From the NCBI GenBank assembly GCA_030647655.1, contig JAUSJH010000007.1, forward strand, positions 1-45,191: a stretch of 45,191 bases of DNA, written 5' to 3'. A program made the position numbers and the translations under genes. Shown here in pieces: positions 45,127 to 45,191 of the stretch. This stretch comes from a bacterium. Its GTDB lineage: Bacteria; Patescibacteriota; Minisyncoccia; Phycocordibacterales; UBA2100. The notes beneath the pieces are model-generated. The model saw only the letters and a list, made by a program, of their open reading frames with translations. It searched no databases and had not been told where the DNA came from. How positions within the stretch are numbered: the stretch's first letter is position 1; every line of letters starts with the position of its first letter.

Positions 45127-45191
45127 ATGGAAGTCCTTCGCGAAACGAATTTTGATTTCCTCGGCAAGAAAAAGACCGGCAAAGTGCGCGA
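45127..45191 (+). CDS. purC: SAICAR synthetase, N-terminal fragment truncated by window edge
   Basis: MEVLRETNFDFLGKKKTGKVR, matching the GKVRD start of PurC; 1 nt after the purM stop. Confidence 0.7.
   Translation, partial: MEVLRETNFDFLGKKKTGKVR

Noticed and set aside
1-45191. CRISPR arrays, rRNA, IS elements, phage genes
   Set aside because: No regularly spaced identical repeats, no rRNA-like sequence, and no transposase, integrase or phage structural ORF recognised.

Overview
This 45.2 kb bacterial window is tightly packed and probably comes from a Candidatus Patescibacteria/CPR genome. That lineage is an inference from gene content: surface proteins with PG_binding_1 domains, a cupin-type GPI, and very short intergenic spaces. 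From left to right it holds: (i) the 3' part of a large repeat-containing surface protein, a small secreted protein and a processive GT2; (ii) HicBA and RelBE/ParDE-type toxin-antitoxin modules; (iii) a polysaccharide/glycosyltransferase cluster with a visibly AT-rich core; (iv) a RhuM-Fic fusion; (v) secreted S8 protease, CAP and lipase-like proteins; (vi) a sugar-use cassette (GH1, EamA, TIM-barrel GH, HAD, cupin GPI, ROK kinase); (vii) a thymidylate/one-carbon operon (CYTH-dcd-thyA-tmk-glyA-dedA) divergent from folA; (viii) a second HicBA inserted next to a duplicated folA 3' end; (ix) YjjX, LOG and ATP-grasp genes; (x) a purine cluster (purL-orf-purQ, purE-purM-purC). Three signals stand out beyond gene content. 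First, many genes have a -10 box ending 5-8 nt before the start codon, which predicts leaderless mRNAs. Second, long near-perfect palindromes, often with 1-3 nt loops, are scattered through the window and many lie inside coding sequence. Third, HicBA is flanked by a second, diverged copy of the last 25 codons of folA. No rRNA, tRNA or CRISPR array was seen. All calls are from reading the sequence and the supplied ORF track; no searches were run.
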